A stretch of 64,000 nucleotides of DNA from Chryseosolibacter sp964493505 (lineage in GTDB: Bacteria; Bacteroidota; Bacteroidia; Cytophagales; Cyclobacteriaceae), in the NCBI GenBank assembly GCA_964493505.1, contig CAZBNP010000010.1, positions 62,001-126,000 on the forward strand, given 5' to 3'. The position numbers were made by a program, and so were the translations under genes. A model generated the notes under the pieces. That model searched no databases. It was not told where the DNA came from and was given only the letters and a program-made list of their open reading frames with translations. Of the stretch, positions 45,632 to 53,786 are shown in pieces; position 1 is the first letter of the stretch; every line of letters starts with the position of its first letter.

Positions 45632-47206
45632 TTATTTTAATCGGTGTGTCAGGAACCATTCAAACAGATTGGGTTTATGGTACGTATTGTCTGTAGCGTA
45701 TGCTCTCGTATTCCATACCGGACCACCATGACCTAAACCAACGTACACCGTAAGTATGGGTTTAGGATTTGCACCGACTGAGCTCATTCCATTAATCGGT
45801 CTTTGAGCCGCAGATAGAGGAGCTGCGGTATCAGCACTGCCGTGAAAACTCCACACCGGGATACCCGCCATCCCCACTCTTCGACCATCGTGATAATCAC
45901 CCTCGGCAGAAACAGGCGCGATCGCAGCAAAAATGTTCTTATATGGTTTCCCATCGATGTTACCTTCAAACCCGGCAACATGCCACGGACTGCCCATGCT
46001 GAGGCCGGTTAAGTATAGACGCGAAGGATCAATTCTCAATCCAGAATCTTTCAATGCCCAAAGAACAAACTGTAAAGCATCGTTCGGTATAGGGTCATTG
46101 GGGTTTCCTCTCCACCCAAGCGTCGCACTTTGCTGGGGCGACAGGACAATGAACTTCTCACCACCGGCCTGTGCATTCCAACCTTGCGCAATTTTCAAAG
46201 GGACACCCTGGTTGTCCACGCGGTCAAGTTCGGTCGTTCCATTTCCACGTTCACCAGATCCGTGAAGAAATATTATAGTAGGATATAAACGAGAGGTTGA
46301 TGAGTAATCATCGGGTAAAAACTGCAAATACCCCCTGGGCGCACCTGATCCGCCTCCTAATGGCTTCTCAACCTGTATGCCGTTCTCCGGGCCGGGCGTT
46401 GCAAGAGCACCACCATCAAACGGATATGCAAGCCCTTTTCCACCGTTGTACAGTGCTGCGATTTCATCTTTAGCTAACGCGCGATTCCAGATTCCCAATT
46501 CATCGATTGAACCACGCCAGCCGAGACTTTCGCCGGAATTGTACGCGTTGAGTGTACCTATGCGGGCATTGTCGATACCGGTACATACGGAGAACCAATC
46601 GTCCAGGTCCTTCGATACCTTGTAGGATTGTGCCGGTGCTGTGTTATTCACATATAACACTGGCCTACCGTCCTGCACCACGCTGATATGAGCCCACACA
46701 CCACTGGATAAGACCGCGGCGTTTGTTTCAATTCGCCATCTGTCTGAACCGCCATCCGTCAGGGCTATACCTAGTTTCCCGCCCGCCAGCTGGAAAAGCC
46801 TGATCGACTCATTAGCATTTGCGTCGCCGAAGGACAGGATGACCTGCTTCAATAGGCTAGTTGGTCTCACCCACAACGAAAACGTCCCCGTTTTCGCGGC
46901 CGCGACGTCCGCAAGGATACCGTTGATCTTGACATGGTGCCCTGAAGCAAAACCGTAGGAATTGCGTACTATCCCCCCATTGCTCCGCGTGGCGCCGGCG
47001 ACCGTGCCATCATTATCCCCGTGAGCGTCTACCGCACTGCCAGATGCCTCATCCAGCGTGTAATAGGATACCAAATCTTTAAGTAGAGTCGAAGGTGCTG
47101 AAGATTCTGGTTGAACGGGCGACTCTGAAAATCTCGCCCTATGACCTGACAGTCCGGTTACTAAAAAGATCAGCACTAACACTAAATACAAAACATTCCT
47201 TTTCAT
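45632..47206 (-). CDS. LamG domain-esterase fusion, secreted
   Basis: A 524-residue protein with a signal peptide (to SGHRA). Residues about 42-255 form a LamG-like jelly roll (YYTLDEASGSAVDAHGDN, FSLWVRPTSLLKQVILSF, RGSIDELGIWNRALAKDEIA). About 285-524 form an alpha/beta-hydrolase of the PHB-depolymerase/feruloyl-esterase type with oxyanion region IIFLHGSGERG and nucleophile elbow LYLTGLSMGS (Ser403). It is likely to bind glycan via LamG and remove acetyl or feruloyl groups. It is isolated by long gaps on both sides and may have its own promoter. Confidence 0.78.
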   Translation of the reverse strand: MKRNVLYLVLVLIFLVTGLSGHRARFSESPVQPESSAPSTLLKDLVSYYTLDEASGSAVDAHGDNDGTVAGATRSNGGIVRNSYGFASGHHVKINGILADVAAAKTGTFSLWVRPTSLLKQVILSFGDANANESIRLFQLAGGKLGIALTDGGSDRWRIETNAAVLSSGVWAHISVVQDGRPVLYVNNTAPAQSYKVSKDLDDWFSVCTGIDNARIGTLNAYNSGESLGWRGSIDELGIWNRALAKDEIAALYNGGKGLAYPFDGGALATPGPENGIQVEKPLGGGSGAPRGYLQFLPDDYSSTSRLYPTIIFLHGSGERGNGTTELDRVDNQGVPLKIAQGWNAQAGGEKFIVLSPQQSATLGWRGNPNDPIPNDALQFVLWALKDSGLRIDPSRLYLTGLSMGSPWHVAGFEGNIDGKPYKNIFAAIAPVSAEGDYHDGRRVGMAGIPVWSFHGSADTAAPLSAAQRPINGMSSVGANPKPILTVYVGLGHGGPVWNTRAYATDNTYHKPNLFEWFLTHRLK

Positions 47207-47844
47207 CGCTCTTGTTAATTGTTACAAATATTTAAAATCACTATCAACACCCACGCGCACCCGATAATTTCGATTATGCTCCTCCGGGTTGGTAAAAGCC
47301 GGCAAGGCGTCGTTATTATCGATGTATCGAAGTCACTGCAGATATCCTGCATTCACCAGCCTTGTCGTTGTGATAGGGTAAACCGATGCGCCTCACATAC
47401 CTCGCTAAGAGTCGCGCAATTTCGCAGAAGAGCTGCACCTGACACATTTACAAATGTGTACTGGACATATCGTCGATAGATGCGCGTGATTCTCGTTGAA
47501 GGAAATCATTATTAAAGACCTCCGCCATCCGGTACAGTAATGTAGTCTGGATCGTATAGGCAGGGGAACTAGGCTAGCGTTGGCGCTGCGACGTATTCAT
47601 GCCATTCGCTATTGGGCAATGCGAAGTGACAATAATGGATTTCTTGTTGTGTGGAGCAAAACCGGGCATTCCGGCTCGTCAGGCCTGAACCCTATTACTG
47701 CTCAAATGTCTCAAGCGCGCTTCAACGGCGCTTGAGAAAAATGAAGACGAACCGGCGCTCAATTCAATCAATGAGATAAACGCGCAGCCCCTTTACCAAC
47801 CGCCAAAGATGGAGGCAAATAGCGCTCCGTGTACCCTGCCCGCT
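47207..47844. other. Long intergenic region with no recognised gene
   Basis: Over 600 bases lie between the transglutaminase-like and LamG-esterase genes. Minus-strand frames contain short open stretches (for example TFVNVSGAALLRNCATLSEV near 47370-47450) but stops are frequent and no family is recognisable, so decayed coding sequence is possible only. The promoter of the LamG-esterase gene probably lies at its left end. Confidence 0.4.
47709..47737 (-). terminator. Hairpin after the transglutaminase-like gene
   Basis: Bases 47709-47718 (tctcaagcgc) pair perfectly with 47728-47737 (gcgcttgaga) around a 9-nt loop. It lies 108 nt after the transglutaminase-like stop; no U-run follows on the minus strand, but the 10-bp stem is strong. 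Confidence 0.5.
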
Positions 47845-48642
47845 TTACGACTTCAGCTTATAAACAAGGAAAGGTAGCATCAGCAATATCGGAAGTATCC
47901 AGATCGCCCAGTATGAGAACGGTTCAAATGCATTGTTCACATCGTACACATGGTTGCTTATACCGTAGATTTCAACGATGAAGTCGGTCGTATAAGGGTC
48001 CTTTGCTTCCGCGTAGTATAGTTTATCCATTTCACTGTAAGGAAGCCGCACGAGTTCCGGATGCGCTTTCACGGCCGCGGTATCGTAGGGCACTGCGACA
48101 CCATAGTCCGGGTCCAGTAGATACGCCGATGTGTCACTGACTTCCGCGCGCACCACGACATGCCTCCCGCCAACATCCAGCAACTCGGCTTTAATTCCAT
48201 GTTCTTTAAGAACACCTTTCAGAACGATGGAATGAGTAGAACACAATCCGACACCCCGTTCCAGATTCTTCTTGTAATCTGTGAACTCATACCTTTCGTA
48301 CCGCTTTGGATTGACATACGAAGCAAAGTTAAGGAGATAGTTTTCCCATACCGGCACGCGCAAATGAAATCTATCGATGCCCTCTCGTCTCCAATAGTGA
48401 GCAAACCCATCGTGTATGGTACTATTGGCCCGAACCGCGAAGTCCGTGTTGGACTCACCGTCTTTCCTGACCAGCAGATCCTTGATTTCAGGATACTTGA
48501 TCACCACATCATTGACCCTGTTCTTTATCTCGTGTTCCAACGAATAGAGTTCGCTGTTTCTCATCGTCATAAACAACCCCGTGACATTGATGGCAAGGAG
48601 TAGGGAACCCAGAACGAATAAGGTTATTCTAACAATTTTCAT
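47845..48642 (-). CDS. Membrane-anchored transglutaminase-like protein
   Basis: A 265-residue protein with an N-terminal membrane segment (about 4-26) and a C-terminal one (about 243-262, YWAIWILPILLMLPFLVYKL). The soluble middle has a transglutaminase-like Cys-His-Asp triad: Cys134 in GVGLCSTHSIV, His161 in GGRHVVVRAEV and Asp177 in YLLDPDYG. Such domains act as peptidases, transglutaminases or peptide N-glycanase-type enzymes. It follows the glycosidase-like gene at 48665-50563 by 22 bp and may be cotranscribed. The substrate is unknown. Confidence 0.65.
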   Translation of the reverse strand: MKIVRITLFVLGSLLLAINVTGLFMTMRNSELYSLEHEIKNRVNDVVIKYPEIKDLLVRKDGESNTDFAVRANSTIHDGFAHYWRREGIDRFHLRVPVWENYLLNFASYVNPKRYERYEFTDYKKNLERGVGLCSTHSIVLKGVLKEHGIKAELLDVGGRHVVVRAEVSDTSAYLLDPDYGVAVPYDTAAVKAHPELVRLPYSEMDKLYYAEAKDPYTTDFIVEIYGISNHVYDVNNAFEPFSYWAIWILPILLMLPFLVYKLKS

Positions 48643-48664
48643 TTCTATTGAATTTTAAGTCTTA

Positions 48665-50563
48665 CTATTTAAAAGGCGAGGCGAGGTATCCTTCAATATC
48701 CTGCCAATGGTCCAGCATGATTTTTCTTTTTAGCTTTAGCTGGCTAACCAAGTCGGGGCCAAGGATAAAGGCATCCTCGTACAGCTGACTATTTGCACGG
48801 ATAACGAGCGGCAATCCGCCCCCTTCCAGCGTGTTGATCAGTTCGAGCGTGTTATCGAGTTCATCACGCATGATATTATTGAATTTGATAAAATCGGGAT
48901 GTCCCGCCCAGGTCACGTCCTTGCTAGGAAGCTGCGGAGGCGCATTCAGTATTTCTTTGTTTTTGTCACGTATAGCCTGGGCCGCCGCAAAGTTACCGCA
49001 GCTCCGTATGATACTTGCGTGTATCTTAAGAGCGGTTGCCATACGCTGAAGAAATTCACGCTTCGGCGCTGAGGCGTCGACGCCCTCCAGCGTGCGGGAG
49101 ACTCTCAATATGCGGCCCACATAGTTTTCCACGACATTCGGAGCAATGGTTCTGCGCGCCCCATGGATATCCATGTAATCCATTCGCGCTTCTTCCGCTG
49201 AAACGTTAAAAATATAGGGCAGGAAATAGGCTTCCTCCTTTTCCGTGAGACGTTGCGGGGCGATAACCAGCGGCCTGTTGATAAAACGCTCAGTGATGCC
49301 CCAATACAGAGAATGGACCTGTGGAAAGGTGGCTGATTTGTAAGAGAAGGCCTCATTCAGCGAGGTGAATGCGTTGAACAGGTCGTCCGCAGACTTTTCT
49401 CCACCCCATTCCCTGGACAGTTGTTTCAGTGCATCGATAGGGTCTTCATTTTCATGGGAGCCGCTGCTCTTTAGCGCTGATGTAACGAGGTCCAGGATGA
49501 GGCCCGTCATGTCGGCGCGCTCAATTCCACGGTCGTATGCCGCACGAAATACGATAAAGAACGTCTTGTTGGTATTTCGGTTCAGCGAACGAACACTTCT
49601 GAGCAGGGATACCGGATTTGCGATGCCGGTTACAGGATACAGACTCCCGAGAGTTCCGCCGATGTTTTGAATGGCGCGACCTTCTTTTCCCAGGAAATAG
49701 CAGTTGGCGGGTAGTTGCGCTTCAATATCGGCCTGTTCAGCGTCCGTAAAGTTTGATGCTCCCGCGTCCATATAAATAGAGAGCGGACGTTTGGCTTTGG
49801 CTGCTCCGGCCTGGAGTGTCTCCATAAATAATTTTACGCGCTGCCCGATACTTTGATGTTTACAATGCGACGGGCCGTTAGGGCCGGTATACAACCATTC
49901 AGACCAGCAGATACCAGCACCGGCATCATTTGTTTTAAAAGAAAAGGAAGATATCTCAGGCGCACTTTTCAACATCTCAGCGATCATGTTGATATACATT
50001 TCCTGGGTTTCAGGAGCGCTGATACAGGGAGCGAAAGCCTTTTCCGTGCTTCGCCTCGGGTGGTCTACACGCGGTCCCAGCATGGCCGGATATGCGTCGA
50101 AAAAAGCCGCGGGCAGAAAGTTGGGTTCGTAACCGATAAACGCCGCCTCCAAGCCGTTTTCCCTCAGGATTTTAGCTTTTGCGAGCAATAGCTGCCTGTT
50201 CTTCTTGACAAACTCAGCCGGCAGAAATGGCGCCAGCTTCGGGTCAGGGAAAAACTTCGAAGGGGTTGGGTTGCTGCTGGCATACTCATGCCAGGAACTG
50301 CCTTTTGCGGGGATCTCGTGAAAGCTTTTGTCAGCAAGGGTGCTGATATTCACCTGCACTTTTCCATAAGGTTTTAGCGCCACAACCTGGCTTACCAGCT
50401 CCCGGAAACCATTCAGGTCGGAATGCGGAGCATTAATGATAAATACCCGCCCTTTCTCTTCTAACATCTCAGAACTGGCCGATGTCTGGGCCAGGGAAAT
50501 CTCCCGGGATAGGAGTAAGAAGCAAAATAGACAGGTTAAGTAATTAATGATCTTACTATTCAT
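48665..50563 (-). CDS. Secreted glycosidase-like protein of unknown family
   Basis: The ATG at 50561-50563 gives 632 residues with a signal peptide (to REISLAQ). The middle (about 100-400) has a TIM-barrel-like appearance with EAAFIGYEPNFLP, SSFSFKTNDAGAGICWSEW and PLSIYMDAG; the rest is helical. The acidic residues around KTNDAG and ICWSEW are candidate catalytic ones. I could not match it to a CAZy family. It sits in the glucuronidase-containing block, so an exo-glycosidase role is plausible but not shown. Confidence 0.5.
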   Translation of the reverse strand: MNSKIINYLTCLFCFLLLSREISLAQTSASSEMLEEKGRVFIINAPHSDLNGFRELVSQVVALKPYGKVQVNISTLADKSFHEIPAKGSSWHEYASSNPTPSKFFPDPKLAPFLPAEFVKKNRQLLLAKAKILRENGLEAAFIGYEPNFLPAAFFDAYPAMLGPRVDHPRRSTEKAFAPCISAPETQEMYINMIAEMLKSAPEISSFSFKTNDAGAGICWSEWLYTGPNGPSHCKHQSIGQRVKLFMETLQAGAAKAKRPLSIYMDAGASNFTDAEQADIEAQLPANCYFLGKEGRAIQNIGGTLGSLYPVTGIANPVSLLRSVRSLNRNTNKTFFIVFRAAYDRGIERADMTGLILDLVTSALKSSGSHENEDPIDALKQLSREWGGEKSADDLFNAFTSLNEAFSYKSATFPQVHSLYWGITERFINRPLVIAPQRLTEKEEAYFLPYIFNVSAEEARMDYMDIHGARRTIAPNVVENYVGRILRVSRTLEGVDASAPKREFLQRMATALKIHASIIRSCGNFAAAQAIRDKNKEILNAPPQLPSKDVTWAGHPDFIKFNNIMRDELDNTLELINTLEGGGLPLVIRANSQLYEDAFILGPDLVSQLKLKRKIMLDHWQDIEGYLASPFK

Positions 50564-50945
50564 TTCAAAATAATTTATTAGGATATAAAAATAAGTAATC
50601 AAAACCAATTAATACAAATAAACTTTCCTTTACTTATTGTTTGTAATCAAAAATAGTAGATTGTACTAGTGCTCACCGTCAATACATTTAGTTGTGTTGA
50701 CCTGGAGGGCCCGAAGGACTTCTTGCCGCGAGGCATTCGTCTCATCTGCGAAAACATTCCAGGCTGCTGTTGTGGGGGGCTAATTAGCCTCTCGACAGAG
50801 TTTACGCTAGTCATAACACACAGTGGCAGGCGATGATGGGTAGTATAGCTACAGAGGACGATGCGGCCTCGGCTATTCCGGCCAACAGCAATTCCAGAAG
50901 TCTGCTTCGACCATCCACAAAAGACACTTGCAGGAGCAATGTCTT
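50564..50945. other. Intergenic region, nothing recognised
   Basis: About 380 bases between the unknown small exported gene and the glycosidase-like gene. The left 90 bases are AT-rich and probably carry the promoter of the glycosidase-like gene. A minus-strand frame reading AAWNVFADETNASRQEV (about 50670-50770) could be a remnant of coding sequence but has no identifiable family. Confidence 0.4.
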
Positions 50946-51572
50946 TCAGGTGCCCGAAGTATTCAGGCGAAGCCGATTGATCGCCCGGCGGTATTTGATG
51001 AGTTGAAAATCATTTTCTGCAAGCAGGTAAAGTTTTTCAAGGAACTGGCGTTCTTCTGAAAACTCCAATGTTAAATTCTCAAGAGTCAGTGGCTGGATCG
51101 CTTCAACCTTCTCACAACTAAAAAAATACTTTGTGATTCGGTGCCTTCCAATCTGCTCATAACTGCGGTAGATGGGAATGTATTCTCCCGGATTTACTAG
51201 TTCATAAGGCTTTCCCTCAAAGACGTGAAACTCAAGCCCGCTACAGTCACGGTAACCATAGATCTCGCGCTTCAGATACCTCCGTGTTTCACCCTCGCGA
51301 ACAATCTTGATAGCAGATAGATCCTGAATAAAGTCCTGTTTGAGCTGGTGCGGCTCTTTGCCACATTGAATTGCAAGTGAAAGTGTACGCGCCTGCCGGT
51401 CGTCGGGTGTCTTGTAGATGCCACAGTTATAGGCAGGATCAAAATAGCGTGTACCCTGGTAAGCAGTAATGCTATTCCATATAGCGCTCGTTTTTGACGG
51501 CTCTACTGGCTGCGCAAAAGCACAGAAACCGCAAACGGCCAAAACAAGAACTGAAATGCGCCGAGCCTTCAT
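50946..51572 (-). CDS. Small exported protein of unknown function
   Basis: This 208-residue protein has a signal peptide (MKARRISVLVLAVCGFCAFA, cleavage near AQP) and a mature part with four cysteines (NCGIYKT, IQCGKEP, YRDCSGLEF, FFSCEKVE) that could form disulfides. The C-terminal 60 residues are helical with many Leu and Arg. No family is recognised. It is isolated by 240 and 380 bp gaps and may be an accessory gene of the locus or an unrelated insertion. Confidence 0.55.
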   Translation of the reverse strand: MKARRISVLVLAVCGFCAFAQPVEPSKTSAIWNSITAYQGTRYFDPAYNCGIYKTPDDRQARTLSLAIQCGKEPHQLKQDFIQDLSAIKIVREGETRRYLKREIYGYRDCSGLEFHVFEGKPYELVNPGEYIPIYRSYEQIGRHRITKYFFSCEKVEAIQPLTLENLTLEFSEERQFLEKLYLLAENDFQLIKYRRAINRLRLNTSGT

Positions 51573-51622
51573 AGGACTATCCCTTCAAAATAGTTCGCAA
51601 TATGTGTGTGCAACTGTTGGTT

Positions 51623-51646
51623 CATTCTGGCCCGCCGGCCGGAATG
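51623..51646 (-). terminator. GC-rich hairpin after the SGNH esterase gene
   Basis: Bases 51623-51632 (cattctggcc) pair with 51637-51646 (ggccggaatg) with one mismatch and a 4-nt loop. It lies about 170 nt after the esterase stop at 51813 and would separate it from the small exported protein gene. Confidence 0.4.
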
Positions 51647-51812
51647 ACCTTGCCGCAGTATAATAAGATTTCTTGAAAAGAACGAGAATCGCAGTTATAA
51701 TCATGCATTGAGAGTCTCCCGAATAGGATTTCTATCATATTCCGTTGTTCATATCCTACCCTTGCGGAAGCGTAAAAGATAGGTCATTGGGTGCCATAGC
51801 GGGTGTCGGTGG

Positions 51813-53780
51813 CTATTTCGCTTCACTATTTTCGCCTATTCGGAAAGGAGATGCCGGCAGCCCTTCCCTGTTGTACAGATTGGGATTATCCGGATTGTCG
51901 GCCCAGGCGTAGCGCACATATTTCGGATCAGTAATGTCGTCGTTCCACACGATCACGTCGTTTCCCTCGATCGTCGCATTAGCCCAGACAAACCTTTTAT
52001 CCGCCCCGGCAATAGCAAATTCGCTTAACGGCCTCCCATCATCCGTCATGAGTCCGCCTCCCGTATGGGCGAAATTAATAACGATCTTTTTCCCTTCTAT
52101 CCGGTGATTTTTATAAACAGGGCCGGAATAAACCACTTCCTCACCATAGGCGATCTTTTGAGCAGCAAGGGCCATGCGTTCCCCAACATCTTTTTTATTA
52201 CCGGGGTGAATATCATTCCACTCTCCCAAATCAATATTCACCGTCATTGCCGTATAAGGCAGGTTTAGTGCCTTCGATTGTGATTCCCGCAACACTGCCC
52301 AGTTGCTCTCCGAGGGCAAATACGATACATCCATAAAGTTCGGTAGCTGGGCGTAGATAAAGGGCATCGTGGGATTATTGAGCTTTTGTCGCCAGTCCAT
52401 TATCAAAGCCTGCAACAGATCCGCGTATGCTTCAGGGGTACCCGTGTTGCTTTCCCCCTGGTACCATAAGATCCCTTTAATCGGGTACTGAATGTAGGGG
52501 GCTACCATCGCGTTGTACAACGCGGTCGGTTCATTTTGCGGGATGATTCTTCTGGTTGCTGGAAACGAAGAGGCTGGCGGGAGAGCAAATACCTCGCCGA
52601 CCTTGTAGCGCCAGTACCCCTTCAGGTCAACGGTATCGCTATCGGTAAATAACCGGTAAGGCTTGTCCGGAACAAAACCGCCTTTTCCGTTAAAGTTCGT
52701 CACCCTGATGGCAAACACGTTCCTGCCGGCCCTCAACACACCTGCAGGCACTGTATATCTTCTCTGTGGGTACTGATAGGTCGTATTCCCGACCTCAATG
52801 CCATTGATGTACAGTTGATCTGCGTCAACAATTCTCCCCAGGAACACCGTCGCCTCTTTCCCCACCATTGATCGCGGAATATCAATCTCCTTTCGATACC
52901 AAACGATGCCATCCAGGTCTTTGACTCCCTGATCTTCCCAGTAACCCGGAATATTGATTCTCCTCCAGTCACCGGACGGAAAGTCAATCGCATACCAGGG
53001 CTTTTCCCCTGCTAAGCTTTCGTCCGGACTTTTTCGCGGCGCTTGATTGGCGTCGTCCGTGCGGTCTCTTATCAGGCTATTGACGTACGCTGTGTCCTTA
53101 TTTTCCTCAATCGTTTTTTGTATTTCGGGAAACTCCCGGAACCCTTGCTCGCTGATCCATGCTTCGATCGGTGTGCCGCCAACACTTGCGTTAATCAGGC
53201 CGATCGGTATCTTATATTTCTCGTAGATCTTGCGGGCGAAGAAATAGGCAACCGCTGAAAACGGTCGCACTTCTTCAGACACCGCCGACTGCCAGTGTCC
53301 TCCGCTTAATTTCTCAAGCGGACCTCCTGGATGCGAGGCCGTTGGTATTTTGAAATGTCTTATGGCCGGGTAATTGGCTGCCCGGATATCTTCGGCATAG
53401 GTCACGTCATGGATATCCATCTGGTGCGCCATGTTCGATTGGCCCGAACAAATCCAGACATCACCCACCAGAATATCGTTAAGCACGACCTCATTCTTTC
53501 CGGAGATATTCATTGTGTAGGGTCCTCCTTCTGTCATCTCAGGCAGGTCAACGCGCCAGGTACCGGCGGAAGTCGCGCGTGTTTTATATTGTCGCTCCTG
53601 AAAGGACAAGACAATTTTTTCGCCTTCCGAAGCCCAGCCCCAGATGATGATTCTGCTATTGCGCTGCAGAACCATTCCATCGCTGATCAGTTGGGGAAGC
53701 CTGATCTGGCACAGGGTTTCTGTGAGTGATATCGTCAATACGGCCGATATCAACAGGGAATAAATGTTTCTGGCTTGCAC
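51813..53780 (-). CDS. Sialate O-acetylesterase-like SGNH esterase with inserted sugar-binding domain
   Basis: A 655-residue protein starting with GTG at 53778-53780. A TAA in frame 6 nt upstream is the stop of the GH115 gene, so no earlier start exists. After the signal peptide, an N-terminal sheet domain (about 28-105) precedes the SGNH block I motif VWICSGQSNM (Ser115) and the block V-like NDIHPGNKKD. Between the two halves lies a GH2-like sugar-binding jelly roll (about 265-400, GDWRRINIPGYWEDQG, WYRKEIDIPRSM). It probably removes acetyl groups from xylan or another glucuronosylated polymer so that the glucuronidase can act. The gene is tightly coupled to GH115. Confidence 0.85.
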   Translation of the reverse strand: MQARNIYSLLISAVLTISLTETLCQIRLPQLISDGMVLQRNSRIIIWGWASEGEKIVLSFQERQYKTRATSAGTWRVDLPEMTEGGPYTMNISGKNEVVLNDILVGDVWICSGQSNMAHQMDIHDVTYAEDIRAANYPAIRHFKIPTASHPGGPLEKLSGGHWQSAVSEEVRPFSAVAYFFARKIYEKYKIPIGLINASVGGTPIEAWISEQGFREFPEIQKTIEENKDTAYVNSLIRDRTDDANQAPRKSPDESLAGEKPWYAIDFPSGDWRRINIPGYWEDQGVKDLDGIVWYRKEIDIPRSMVGKEATVFLGRIVDADQLYINGIEVGNTTYQYPQRRYTVPAGVLRAGRNVFAIRVTNFNGKGGFVPDKPYRLFTDSDTVDLKGYWRYKVGEVFALPPASSFPATRRIIPQNEPTALYNAMVAPYIQYPIKGILWYQGESNTGTPEAYADLLQALIMDWRQKLNNPTMPFIYAQLPNFMDVSYLPSESNWAVLRESQSKALNLPYTAMTVNIDLGEWNDIHPGNKKDVGERMALAAQKIAYGEEVVYSGPVYKNHRIEGKKIVINFAHTGGGLMTDDGRPLSEFAIAGADKRFVWANATIEGNDVIVWNDDITDPKYVRYAWADNPDNPNLYNREGLPASPFRIGENSEAK

Positions 53781-53786
53781 AAGATG

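Noticed and set aside
45405..45731. 108-codon plus-strand open frame near the LamG-esterase gene
   Set aside because: It is antisense to the metallo-beta-lactamase-fold remnant, whose minus-strand translation has recognisable family landmarks; the plus-strand translation has none.
47219..47479. 86-codon plus-strand open frame in the long gap
   Set aside because: No ribosome-binding context, hydrophobic signal or recognisable motif, and the opposite strand is equally open; treated as non-coding or decayed.
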